Of a DNA stretch of 64,000 nt, positions 55,808-64,000 are shown one piece after another. Below the pieces are notes generated by a model that saw nothing but the letters and a program-made list of their open reading frames with translations, did no database searches and was not told the origin of the DNA. The translations under genes were made by a program, and so were the position numbers. How positions within the stretch are numbered: position 1 is the first letter of the stretch; the number at the start of each line of letters is the position of its first letter. This DNA is from Bacteroidota bacterium (lineage in GTDB: Bacteria; Bacteroidota; Bacteroidia; Bacteroidales; VadinHA17): positions 1 to 64,000 of the forward strand of contig JADFQJ010000002.1 in NCBI GenBank assembly GCA_022561875.1. The letters are read 5' to 3'.

Positions 55808-55879
55808 GCCGATGTAGCTCAGTGGTAGAGCGCTTCCTTGGTAAGGAAGAGGTCACGAGTTCAATCCTCGTCATTGGCT
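55808..55879 (+). tRNA. tRNA-Thr (GGT)
   Basis: Stem GCCGATG/CATTGGC with one G-T pair, anticodon GGT in CTTCCTTGGTAAGGAAG, and T-arm GAGTTCAATCCTC. Only 10 bases separate it from tRNA-Gly. No CCA is encoded. Confidence 0.95.
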
Positions 55880-55935
55880 CAACAAACGAATTAATAATTA
55901 ATTTTCAATCATTTAATCAATAATTTATTGGAGTT

Positions 55936-57123
55936 ATGGCTAAAGAAAAATTTGATAGATCAAAACCTCATGTCAACGTTGGTACTATAGGTCATGTTGA
56001 CCATGGGAAAACTACTTTGACAGCTGCAATCACTATGGTTTTGCATAAAAAAGGATTGGCAGAGATTAAAGACTTTGACTCAATTGATAATGCACCTGAA
56101 GAAAAGGAAAGGGGTATTACCATTAACACTGCTCACGTTGAGTATCAAACCGAAACACGTCACTACGCACATGTCGACTGTCCCGGACATGCTGATTATG
56201 TAAAGAATATGGTAACCGGTGCAGCTCAGATGGATGGTGCTATTCTTGTTGTTGCAGCAACAGATGGTCCGATGCCACAAACACGCGAGCATATCCTTCT
56301 TGCACGTCAGGTGAACGTTCCGAAAATCGTTGTTTTCCTGAATAAAGTTGATATGGTTGATGACGAAGAGATGCTGGAACTTGTTGAAATGGAAATTCGG
56401 GAACTGTTGGAATTTTATGAGTTTGACGGCGAGAATACTCCTGTTATTCTGGGTTCGGCACTTGGAGCAATGAATGGCGAACCTAAATGGGAAGAGAAAG
56501 TACTTGAACTGATGGATGCTGTTGATGAGTTTATTCCAATTCCTCCCCGTGACAACGAAAAACCATTTTTGATGCCTGTTGAGGATATCTTTTCAATTAC
56601 CGGTCGGGGTACTGTTGCAACAGGCCGTATCGAAACCGGAATTGTAAATACCGGTGATACACTTGAAATGGTTGGTCTTGGTACTGCGAACAGAAAAACA
56701 GTTTGTACAGGAGTGGAGATGTTCAGAAAGATCCTTGATCGTGGAGAAGCTGGTGACAACGTAGGGTTGTTGCTCAGAGGCGTTGATAAAAAAGAGATTA
56801 AACGAGGAATGGTATTGGCAAAACCGGGTGCAATTACACCGCATACCCGTTTTAAAGCTGAAGTGTATGTTCTTAAAAAGGAGGAAGGCGGACGTCATAC
56901 TCCTTTCCATCAAAAATACCGTCCCCAGTTCTATCTCAGAACTCTTGATATAACCGGAGAAATCGCCCTTCCTGAAGGTACAGAAATGGTTATGCCTGGT
57001 GATAATGTAACTATTACTGTAAATTTGATCTATCCTGTTGCTATTGATAAAGGATTGCGTTTTGCTATCCGTGAAGGTGGTAGAACTGTTGGAGCAGGCC
57101 AGGTTACGGAGATTATTGAATAA
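55936..57123 (+). CDS. tuf: Elongation factor Tu
   Basis: The 395-residue GTPase brings aminoacyl-tRNA to the ribosome. G1 [10 protein letters not shown]2 RGITI, G3 DCPGHADYV and G4 NKVDMVD are intact, and domains 2 and 3 follow ([12 protein letters not shown], then [11 protein letters not shown]). Length is normal. It lies among tRNA genes in the order typical of the phylum. Confidence 0.98.
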   Translation: MAKEKFDRSKPHVNVGTIGHVDHGKTTLTAAITMVLHKKGLAEIKDFDSIDNAPEEKERGITINTAHVEYQTETRHYAHVDCPGHADYVKNMVTGAAQMDGAILVVAATDGPMPQTREHILLARQVNVPKIVVFLNKVDMVDDEEMLELVEMEIRELLEFYEFDGENTPVILGSALGAMNGEPKWEEKVLELMDAVDEFIPIPPRDNEKPFLMPVEDIFSITGRGTVATGRIETGIVNTGDTLEMVGLGTANRKTVCTGVEMFRKILDRGEAGDNVGLLLRGVDKKEIKRGMVLAKPGAITPHTRFKAEVYVLKKEEGGRHTPFHQKYRPQFYLRTLDITGEIALPEGTEMVMPGDNVTITVNLIYPVAIDKGLRFAIREGGRTVGAGQVTEIIE

Positions 57124-57211
57124 GTTTATTCTAACCTGATTGAAAATTAATCATTTAGGGTTAGGGATCCGGTCAGTTTCATAGCCCTTAATGTGTAAAA
57201 TAAGTCAGTAC

Positions 57212-57284
57212 ACGGGTGTAGCTCAGTTGGCAGAGCACTGGTCTCCAAAACCAGGTGTCGGGAGTTCGAGTCTCTCTACCCGTG
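57212..57284 (+). tRNA. tRNA-Trp (CCA)
   Basis: Stem ACGGGTG/TACCCGT with a closing G-T pair, anticodon CCA in CTGGTCTCCAAAACCAG, T-arm GGAGTTCGAGTCTC. It lies between tuf and secE, its usual place in Bacteroidetes. No CCA tail is encoded. Confidence 0.95.
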
Positions 57285-57300
57285 CTAAACCATGTGAATT

Positions 57301-57492
57301 ATGAAAGTGATACGATATTTTCAAGATGCATATAATGAACTGGTCCATAAAGTGTCATGGCCAACATGGGGGGAATTACAGAGCAGCTCGGTTGTTGTGA
57401 TGATTGCATCTTTGATGATTGCTATTGTTGTTTTTATTATGGATTATTCCTTTGAGAATCTCTTGGGATTTCTTTATGGTATGTTCTATTAA
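57301..57492 (+). CDS. secE: Preprotein translocase subunit SecE
   Basis: The 63-residue protein has the amphipathic helix YNELVHKVSWPTWGELQSSS and one membrane span (about 34-56). SecE clamps SecY in the Sec translocon. This is the short one-span form. It precedes nusG by 13 bp. Confidence 0.94.
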   Translation: MKVIRYFQDAYNELVHKVSWPTWGELQSSSVVVMIASLMIAIVVFIMDYSFENLLGFLYGMFY

Positions 57493-57505
57493 AAAAGGTT
57501 GTTCT

Positions 57506-58054
57506 ATGGGAAAGAAAGAAATGAAATGGTATGTACTAAGAACAATCGGGGGGAAAGAAAAAAGGGTGATGGAGTATGTCGAAAACGAAGTGAGCAGACT
57601 TAACCTTCAGGATCTTGTTGCCAGGGTATTAATACCAACTGAAAAAGTTTACCAGATCCGTGATGGGAAAAAAATAAGCAAAGAACGAAACTTTTTTCCC
57701 GGATATGTTCTTATTGAAGCTGCTCTTGTTGGTGAAGTGGAACATATATTAAGGAATATTCCCAATGTTATCGGCTTCCTCGGAGGCTCAAAAGGAGGTG
57801 AACCGCTTCCTTTACGGGAATCAGAAGTGAACAGGATCCTCGGTAAAGTTGATGAGTTGGCATCCGGTGATGAAGAAATTACCGTTCCGTATTTTATAGG
57901 TGAGTCGGTTAAAGTAATTGATGGACCATTCAATGGTTTTAACGGTATCATTGAAGTAGTGAACGAAGAAAAGAAAAAACTGAAAGTTATGGTTAAGATC
58001 TTCGGCAGGAAAACCCCATTGGAGCTTAGCTTTATGCAAGTTGAAAAAGAATAA
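57506..58054 (+). CDS. nusG: Transcription termination/antitermination protein NusG
   Basis: From ATG 57506 (MGKKEMKWYVLRTIGGKEKR) the protein has 182 residues: NGN domain (about 7-115) with FFPGYVLIEA, then the KOW domain with GESVKVIDGPFNGFNGIIEVV. NusG binds the polymerase clamp and connects to Rho or the ribosome. An open frame begins 29 codons earlier but overlaps secE and is not used. Confidence 0.95.
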   Translation: MGKKEMKWYVLRTIGGKEKRVMEYVENEVSRLNLQDLVARVLIPTEKVYQIRDGKKISKERNFFPGYVLIEAALVGEVEHILRNIPNVIGFLGGSKGGEPLPLRESEVNRILGKVDELASGDEEITVPYFIGESVKVIDGPFNGFNGIIEVVNEEKKKLKVMVKIFGRKTPLELSFMQVEKE

Positions 58055-58055
58055 A

Positions 58056-58121
58056 TCTCCCGTGGGAGAATTATTAATATAGATAGTTATGAAAATTTAT
58101 TATGCTTCCTGAATAACTATC
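58056..58121 (+). promoter_or_regulatory. Leader hairpins between nusG and rplK
   Basis: A tight palindrome TCTCCC-GT-GGGAGA (58056-58069) overlaps the region right after nusG. GATAGTTAT (58082-58090) pairs with ATAACTATC (58113-58121), a 9-bp stem with a 22-nt loop in the rplK leader. In many bacteria L1 represses rplKA through a structure in this place; whether this is such a site cannot be judged from pairing alone. Confidence 0.35.
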
Positions 58122-58158
58122 GCATGTTTTAACAATAAAAAGTAAACAAAACCAGATT

Positions 58159-58602
58159 ATGGCAAAAGAAGTTTCTGGGATTATTAAGTTACAGATTCGT
58201 GGCAGTGCAGCAAATCCATCACCTCCCGTAGGTCCTGCATTAGGTGCTAAAGGTGTGAATATCATGGAGTTCTGTAAACAGTTTAATTCCAAGACGCAAG
58301 ACAAAGCAGGAAAATTAATTCCAGTTATTATTACAGTTTATACAGATAAATCATTCACGTTTGTTACAAAAAATCCACCGGTAGCTGTCCAGTTACTTGA
58401 AGCAGCCAAAAAGAAGTCCGGATCATCTGAACCGAACAGAACTAAGATTGCGACAGTAACATGGGATCAGGTTAAAACTATTGCCGAGGAGAAAATGCCT
58501 GATTTAAATGCATTTACTGTGATATCTGCGATGCGAATGGTAGCTGGTACAGCCCGCAGTATGGGAATTAATGTAAAAGGTGAATTCCCTGAGAATAAAT
58601 AA
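58159..58602 (+). CDS. rplK: 50S ribosomal protein L11
   Basis: The 147-residue protein has the proline-rich [23 protein letters not shown] and the RNA-binding C-terminal domain ([28 protein letters not shown]). L11 forms the GTPase-associated centre of the ribosome. Only 20 bp separate it from rplA. Confidence 0.97.
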   Translation: MAKEVSGIIKLQIRGSAANPSPPVGPALGAKGVNIMEFCKQFNSKTQDKAGKLIPVIITVYTDKSFTFVTKNPPVAVQLLEAAKKKSGSSEPNRTKIATVTWDQVKTIAEEKMPDLNAFTVISAMRMVAGTARSMGINVKGEFPENK

Positions 58603-58622
58603 AATTTAATACTTCAAATAGA

Positions 58623-59321
58623 ATGACCCGGTATACTAAAAATAGAAAGTTAGTTCTTGAAAAAATTGAAGAAGGCAAACTATACAGGTTAACAGAGGCT
58701 GCTGATTTGGTTAAAGAGATTTCAACAACCAAATTTGATGCCTCCATTGACCTCGATATCAGATTAGGTATTGACCCGAGAAAATCTAACCAGATGGTTC
58801 GTGGTGTAGTAACCCTTCCTAATGGCACGGGTAAAGAAACGCGGGTATTGGTACTTTGTACACAGGATAAGGAAGAAGAGGCTAAAAAAGCCGGCGCCGA
58901 TTTTGTTGGATTCGATGAGTATATCGAAAAGATAAAAGGAGGCTGGACCGATATAGATGTTATCATCACTATGCCTCAGGTTATGGGTAAGATTGGACCT
59001 TTGGGAAGAATACTCGGCCCTCGTGGACTAATGCCTAATCCGAAAAGTGGAACTGTGACTATGGACATTGGAAAAGCGGTTTCGGAAGTGAAAAAAGGAA
59101 AGATCGATTTTAAAGTTGATAAATATGGTATAATTCATACACCTATTGGAAGAGTTTCATTTGAGCCCCGGAAAGTTGTGGAAAATGCCAGAGAATTTAT
59201 CAAAACAGTCGTAAAACTGAAACCGGCTGCTGCGAAAGGTACATATATAAAATCTATCTATCTTTCAAGCACCATGAGTATAGGTATAAAGGTTGATACT
59301 AAAGCCTTTAACGAAAATTAA
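58623..59321 (+). CDS. rplA: 50S ribosomal protein L1
   Basis: The 232-residue protein has [31 protein letters not shown] and [15 protein letters not shown], all L1 signatures. L1 forms the mobile stalk at the ribosomal E site and often represses its own operon. rplJ starts 7 bp later. Confidence 0.97.
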   Translation: MTRYTKNRKLVLEKIEEGKLYRLTEAADLVKEISTTKFDASIDLDIRLGIDPRKSNQMVRGVVTLPNGTGKETRVLVLCTQDKEEEAKKAGADFVGFDEYIEKIKGGWTDIDVIITMPQVMGKIGPLGRILGPRGLMPNPKSGTVTMDIGKAVSEVKKGKIDFKVDKYGIIHTPIGRVSFEPRKVVENAREFIKTVVKLKPAAAKGTYIKSIYLSSTMSIGIKVDTKAFNEN

Positions 59322-59328
59322 GTTAATT

Positions 59329-59847
59329 ATGACTAAAGAAAAGAAAAACTCAATCATCGATGATCTGGCAGTGAAGATTAAAAAATATCCTCATTTTTAT
59401 CTTACTGATGTTTCTGAGCTTAACGCTGAAGATACAAGTGCTCTGAGAAGAAAATGCTTTGAAAATGAGATCAAATTGATTGTAGTTAAAAACACACTAT
59501 TGAAAATAGCGTTGGAAAATTCTGAAGGTAACTTCGAAGAATTGTATCCATTGCTGGAAAAACCAACATCTATCATGTTTTCTAATATCGGTAATATTCC
59601 GGCTAAACTTATTAAGGAGTTTAGAAAAAGACATGATAAACCTGTGCTGAAGGCAGCTTTTGTTGAGAAGGAATTCTATATTGGAGATGAAAAACTCGAA
59701 ATCCTTGTTAGAATTAAGTCTAAGGAAGAACTCATTGCAGATGTAATTATGTTACTTCAATCACCTGCAAAGAATGTTATTTCAGCCTTGCAGTCAGGTA
59801 GTAATATTTTATCAGGTGTTGTAAAAACACTTGCTGAGAGAGAATAG
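59329..59847 (+). CDS. rplJ: 50S ribosomal protein L10
   Basis: From ATG 59329 (MTKEKKNSIIDDLAVKI) the protein has 172 residues with the KNTLLKIALENS helix and a C-terminal helix for L7/L12 dimers. L10 is the base of the stalk. An upstream frame of 12 codons inside rplA is not used. Confidence 0.95.
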   Translation: MTKEKKNSIIDDLAVKIKKYPHFYLTDVSELNAEDTSALRRKCFENEIKLIVVKNTLLKIALENSEGNFEELYPLLEKPTSIMFSNIGNIPAKLIKEFRKRHDKPVLKAAFVEKEFYIGDEKLEILVRIKSKEELIADVIMLLQSPAKNVISALQSGSNILSGVVKTLAERE

Positions 59848-59886
59848 TAAAAATAATTATAATAAAATTTTAAAAAATCGAAGAAA

Positions 59887-60264
59887 ATGGCAGATGTAAA
59901 AAAGTTAGCAGAAGAATTGGTTAATATGACGGTGAAAGAAGTTAATGAGTTGGCAGATGTTCTTAAAGAAGAGTACGGAATAGAACCTGCAGCTACAGCT
60001 GTTGCTGTTGCCGGAGCCGGCGCTGCCGGTGAAGAAAGTGAAGCTGCTGAACAGACTAAATTCAACGTTATTCTTACTGCTCCGGGCGGAACAAAACTCC
60101 AGGTAGTTAAACTGGTTAAGGAACTTACCGGATTAGGACTCAAAGAATCAAAAAATCTGGTCGATTCAGCACCGAAAGCTGTTAAGGAAGATGTTACTAA
60201 AGATGAGGCGGAATCTTTTAAATCTCAATTAGAAGACGTAGGAGCAGAAGTTGAAATCAAATAA
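59887..60264 (+). CDS. rplL: 50S ribosomal protein L7/L12
   Basis: The 125-residue acidic protein has the dimer domain ([20 protein letters not shown]), an Ala-rich hinge (about 38-55) and the C-terminal domain with [18 protein letters not shown] and [15 protein letters not shown]. It recruits translation factors to the ribosome. Confidence 0.97.
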   Translation: MADVKKLAEELVNMTVKEVNELADVLKEEYGIEPAATAVAVAGAGAAGEESEAAEQTKFNVILTAPGGTKLQVVKLVKELTGLGLKESKNLVDSAPKAVKEDVTKDEAESFKSQLEDVGAEVEIK

Positions 60265-60294
60265 AAACTATCGCCTTGGTAATTAGGTATCTCA

Positions 60295-60329
60295 GGTTTA
60301 GAATCCAGTAAAGAATTCTAAACCTTTTT
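60295..60329 (+). terminator. Attenuator-like terminator between rplL and rpoB
   Basis: GGTTTAGAAT (60295-60304) pairs with ATTCTAAACC (60315-60324), a perfect 10-bp stem with a 10-nt loop, followed by TTTTTG. As it precedes rpoB by 35 bp it probably lowers rpoBC expression relative to the ribosomal protein genes, as the E. coli rplL-rpoB attenuator does. Confidence 0.75.
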
Positions 60330-60364
60330 GTCGTTATAATTAAGTCTACAAAATCTTATTTATT

Positions 60365-63300
60365 ATGTCCTCAAAAACAAACGAACGAATTAGTTTTGCT
60401 TCCACTACAGAACAAATGGATTATCCTGATTTTCTGGATATTCAGTTGAAATCATTCAGGAATTTTTTTAATCTGAATACAACACTGGAACAAAGGAAAA
60501 AGGAAGGATTGTATAAGGTCTTCAGCGAAAACTACCCAATTACAGATACCAGGAATAATTTTGTCCTGGAATTCCTTGATTATACAATTGACCCTCCCCG
60601 TTATACTATTGATGAATGTCTGGAACGGGGCTTAACGTTCAGTGTCCCGCTTAAAGCTAAACTGAGGCTTTATTGTACTGACCCGGAACACGAAGATTTT
60701 GATACTGTTATTCAAGATGTATATTTAGGCGTTGTGCCTTATATGACCGAACGGGGAACCTTCGTAATTAACGGTGCCGAAAGAGTGATAGTTTCACAGC
60801 TTCACCGCTCACCCGGAGTTTTCTTCGGGCAAAGTATACATGCCAACGGGACAAAATTGTATTCGGCAAGGGTTATTCCGTTCAGGGGTTCATGGATAGA
60901 ATTTGCTACGGATATTAATAATGTGATGTATGCCTACATCGACAGGAAAAAGAAATTACCGGTTACAACATTATTACGCGCCATTGGCTTCGAAACAGAT
61001 AAAGATATTCTTGAAATATTTGACCTGGCTGAAGAATATAAGGTGTCGAAAACAGCCCTTAAGAAACTGGTTGGGAGAAAACTTGCTGCAAGGGTGCTGA
61101 AATCATGGGTGGAAGATTTTGTTGATGAAGATACTGGCGAGGTGGTCTCCATTGAACGAAATGAAGTTATCATTGACAGGGAAACTGTCATTGAACCTCA
61201 ACATATTGACGATATTATAGAATCAGGATCAAAAACAATCCTGCTTCACAATGAAGAAAAGAATATTTCTGATTTTGAAATTATCTTTAATACTTTACAG
61301 AAAGATCCTTGTAACTCGGAGAAAGAAGCTGTTATCCATATCTACCGTCAACTGCGTAATTCTGAACCGCCTGACGAAGGAACTGCCCGCGAAGTGATCG
61401 AAAACCTGTTTTTTTCTGATAAACGTTATGATCTCGGAGATGTAGGAAGATTTAGAATAAACAGGAAACTGGGTCTTGAAATTCCTATGGATACCAAGGT
61501 GCTTACAAAGGAAGATATCATCGAGATTATTAAGTATCTGATCGAGCTGATTAACTCAAAAACCGATGTTGATGATATTGACCACCTTAGTAACCGCAGG
61601 GTGCGGACAGTGGGGGAACAACTTCATAACCAGTTTGGCGTGGGCCTGGCACGTATGGCAAGAACTATTCGTGAAAGAATGAACGTTCGTGATAATGAGG
61701 TTTTTACTCCGATTGACCTGATTAATGCAAAAACACTTTCTTCAGTAATTAATTCTTTTTTCGGAACAAATCAATTGTCGCAGTTTATGGACCAGACCAA
61801 TCCGTTGGCTGAAATGACCCATAAACGAAGGATGTCAGCACTTGGACCCGGTGGGTTGTCAAGAGAGAGAGCAGGGTTCGAGGTACGTGATGTGCACTAT
61901 ACACATTATGGAAGACTTTGCCCTATCGAAACCCCCGAAGGACCAAATATTGGACTGATCTCTTCATTGTGTGTTTATGCCAAGATAAACAAACTTGGTT
62001 TCATTGAAACACCCTATAGAAATGTTAAGAATGGTAAGGTGGAAATGAATGATGATGATGTGATTTTTTTGAGTGCCGAAGAAGAAGAAAAAAAGGTGAT
62101 AGCACAGGCAAATGCTCCACTAAATGAAAATGGCGAATTTGTTAACCCGAAGGTAAAATCACGCTATGAGGGTGATTTTCCATATGAGGAAGCAAAAAAA
62201 GTTGACTTAATGGATGTCGCTCCAAATCAGATTGCTTCAATTGCAGCTTCACTTATCCCATTCCTTGAGCATGACGATGCCAACAGAGCCCTGATGGGTT
62301 CTAATATGATGAGACAGGCAGTGCCCCTTATTAAGCCTGAAGCACCAATTGTTGGAACAGGCCTTGAAAAGACAATGATCCGCGATTCAAGAATACTCAT
62401 TGTTGCAGAAGGTGACGGCGTTGTTGAATATGTTGATGCTGATGAAATTGTGATCCGTTATATCCGTAGTGACGAGGAGAAGTTTATTAGCTTTGATGAT
62501 GATGTGAAAAAATATAAGCTGCCAAAATACAAAAAAACAAACCAGAATACTTGTATTAACCTTATTCCTATCGTTTCAAAAGGCGAAAAAATAAAAAAAG
62601 GACAGGTTCTTACTGAGGGATACGGTACTGAAAAGGGAGAACTTGCGCTAGGCAGGAATCTGAAAGTGGCCTTCATGCCCTGGAAAGGTTATAATTTTGA
62701 AGATGCTATTGTGATATCTGAAAGTGTTGTACGGGAGGATACCTTTACCTCAATTCATATTGAGGAACATTCTCTTGAAGTTAGGGATACAAAACGTGGA
62801 CTTGAGGAACTTACATCCGATATTCCGAATGTTAGTGAAGAAGCAACTAAAGACCTGGATGAAAATGGATTGATCCGCATTGGGGCTCATATTAAACCCG
62901 GAGATATCTTAATTGGAAAAATTACTCCAAAAGGAGAATCTGATCCTTCTCCCGAAGAGAAACTTCTTCGTGCAATATTTGGTGATAAAGCTGGTGATGT
63001 TAAAGATGCCTCTCTAAAAGCAGGACCATCACTAGATGGTGTAGTTGTTAATAAAAATCTTTTTGCGCGACAAATTAAAGACAGAAGATCGAAAACTGCA
63101 GAAAAACAGGTATTGGATAAAATAGATGTTAACTTAAGAAAGGAACTTGAGGAATTAAATGCCAAATTGGTTGATAAAATATTTATCCTGGTAAATGGAA
63201 AAACATCACAAGGCGTAAAAGATAACCTGAATGTTAATCTTATTCCCAAAGGTACTAAGTTCACTCTCAGACAACTGCAGGAGATTAACTACCGGAATGT

Positions 63301-64000
63301 GAATCTGAATAAATGGACAACGGATAAGAAGAAAAATGAAACTATTAAGCTTCTGATCCACAATTACCTGACAAAATATAAAGAAACAGAAGCAATATAC
63401 CGGAGGCAGAAATTTAATATTTTAATAGGTGATGAGCTTCCTACAGGTATTATTCAAATGGCTAAGATATATCTGGCAAGGAAGCGTAAAATAAAGGTAG
63501 GGGATAAGATGGCCGGACGTCATGGGAACAAAGGTATTGTTGCCAAAATTGTTCGCCAGGAAGATATGCCCTTTCTTGAAGACGGAACACCTGTGGATAT
63601 AGTGCTTAACCCTCTCGGAGTACCTTCAAGAATGAACCTTGGCCAGATATATGAAACAGTTTTGGGTTGGGCAGGACAACGTTTGGGTCTGAAGTTTTCA
63701 ACGCCTATTTTTGATGGTGCAACTTTGGATGAGATAACCGAATACACCAGGAAGGCCAAACTTCCTGATTACGGAACGACTTATCTGTATGATGGTGGTA
63801 CCGGCGAACGGTTTAACCAGCCCGCTACTGTAGGTGTTATCTATATGCTCAAGCTCGGGCATATGGTTGACGATAAAATGCATGCACGGTCGATCGGACC
63901 CTACTCCCTTATCACACAGCAACCTCTTGGTGGTAAAGCACAATTCGGAGGTCAACGTTTTGGTGAAATGGAGGTTTGGGCCCTTGAAGCTTTTGGAGCA
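60365..64000 (+). CDS. rpoB: RNA polymerase subunit beta (3' end beyond window)
   Basis: The open frame runs 1,212 codons from ATG 60365 ([20 protein letters not shown]) to the window edge. Recognisable parts are [11 protein letters not shown], the rifampicin-binding region [20 protein letters not shown] with [33 protein letters not shown], and near the end [17 protein letters not shown] and [20 protein letters not shown]. With Bacteroidetes RpoB near 1,270 residues, only about 60 are missing. It forms half of the polymerase active cleft. Confidence 0.98.
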   Translation, partial: MSSKTNERISFASTTEQMDYPDFLDIQLKSFRNFFNLNTTLEQRKKEGLYKVFSENYPITDTRNNFVLEFLDYTIDPPRYTIDECLERGLTFSVPLKAKLRLYCTDPEHEDFDTVIQDVYLGVVPYMTERGTFVINGAERVIVSQLHRSPGVFFGQSIHANGTKLYSARVIPFRGSWIEFATDINNVMYAYIDRKKKLPVTTLLRAIGFETDKDILEIFDLAEEYKVSKTALKKLVGRKLAARVLKSWVEDFVDEDTGEVVSIERNEVIIDRETVIEPQHIDDIIESGSKTILLHNEEKNISDFEIIFNTLQKDPCNSEKEAVIHIYRQLRNSEPPDEGTAREVIENLFFSDKRYDLGDVGRFRINRKLGLEIPMDTKVLTKEDIIEIIKYLIELINSKTDVDDIDHLSNRRVRTVGEQLHNQFGVGLARMARTIRERMNVRDNEVFTPIDLINAKTLSSVINSFFGTNQLSQFMDQTNPLAEMTHKRRMSALGPGGLSRERAGFEVRDVHYTHYGRLCPIETPEGPNIGLISSLCVYAKINKLGFIETPYRNVKNGKVEMNDDDVIFLSAEEEEKKVIAQANAPLNENGEFVNPKVKSRYEGDFPYEEAKKVDLMDVAPNQIASIAASLIPFLEHDDANRALMGSNMMRQAVPLIKPEAPIVGTGLEKTMIRDSRILIVAEGDGVVEYVDADEIVIRYIRSDEEKFISFDDDVKKYKLPKYKKTNQNTCINLIPIVSKGEKIKKGQVLTEGYGTEKGELALGRNLKVAFMPWKGYNFEDAIVISESVVREDTFTSIHIEEHSLEVRDTKRGLEELTSDIPNVSEEATKDLDENGLIRIGAHIKPGDILIGKITPKGESDPSPEEKLLRAIFGDKAGDVKDASLKAGPSLDGVVVNKNLFARQIKDRRSKTAEKQVLDKIDVNLRKELEELNAKLVDKIFILVNGKTSQGVKDNLNVNLIPKGTKFTLRQLQEINYRNVNLNKWTTDKKKNETIKLLIHNYLTKYKETEAIYRRQKFNILIGDELPTGIIQMAKIYLARKRKIKVGDKMAGRHGNKGIVAKIVRQEDMPFLEDGTPVDIVLNPLGVPSRMNLGQIYETVLGWAGQRLGLKFSTPIFDGATLDEITEYTRKAKLPDYGTTYLYDGGTGERFNQPATVGVIYMLKLGHMVDDKMHARSIGPYSLITQQPLGGKAQFGGQRFGEMEVWALEAFGA

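Overview
The window is an A+T-rich chromosomal segment of a Bacteroidota (Bacteroidetes) bacterium, most likely an anaerobic or facultative member near Bacteroidales/Marinilabiliales. The evidence: a short (287 aa) Bacteroidetes-type primary sigma factor, perfect or near-perfect Bacteroidetes promoters (TTTG-N19/20-TAnnTTTG) ahead of the SRP RNA, rpsU and a tRNA cluster, a PorT homologue and a type A C-terminal sorting domain (type IX secretion), a lipoprotein TamL-like BamA relative, a Rho with a long N-terminal insertion, BlaI/BlaR1-TonB, and the order rpsU-xerC-hpf-tRNAs-tuf-tRNA-Trp-secE-nusG-rplKAJL-rpoB. A single-chain pyruvate:ferredoxin oxidoreductase points to low-oxygen carbon metabolism.

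Layout. 1-3650 is a small accessory region: the start of a winged-helix-like gene with paired palindromic operators, a phage-integrase-repeat protein, and an AAA/DUF4143 ATPase with its own paired operators. It ends at the 3' end of ssrA (tmRNA, minus strand), and similar intergenic repeats lie on both sides. 4356-20915 is core metabolism and information processing: a saccharopine/alanine dehydrogenase-like enzyme, a Tat-exported Gfo/Idh/MocA oxidoreductase, rpe, rpoD, rho, nifJ, ruvX, def, comEC, trkA-trkH. 20937-29881 holds a Sua5/YciO protein, the SRP RNA (ffs), a DUF4199 membrane protein, glycosyltransferases with a broken nucleotidyltransferase, miaA, a pRiA4b ORF-3-like protein, an acyl-CoA reductase, and the blaR1/blaI pair. 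30455-48624 holds aconitase, a MacB-like permease, a SiaC-like protein, gap, envelope proteins including a 1,279-residue T9SS cargo protein, two dehydrogenases, ubiE/menG, porT and a TrmH-type methyltransferase. 48755-53668 holds tamL, an NSS-family symporter and a helix-hairpin-helix protein. 53873-64000 is the translation/transcription cluster, with five tRNAs and a rpoB that runs off the end.

The most unusual material is between genes. There are two copies of a 220-245 bp MITE-like element with terminal inverted repeats, several arrays of short word-like repeats, a short dispersed 32-bp repeat, and a promoter block shared by three loci. Two decayed genes sit at array or gene edges (a nucleotidyltransferase start and an internal piece of a BNR/sortilin-like protein). 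A 41-codon lipoprotein gene and two structured RNAs (tmRNA, SRP RNA) were found by reading the sequence directly. I found no CRISPR array, no intact transposase and no complete phage.
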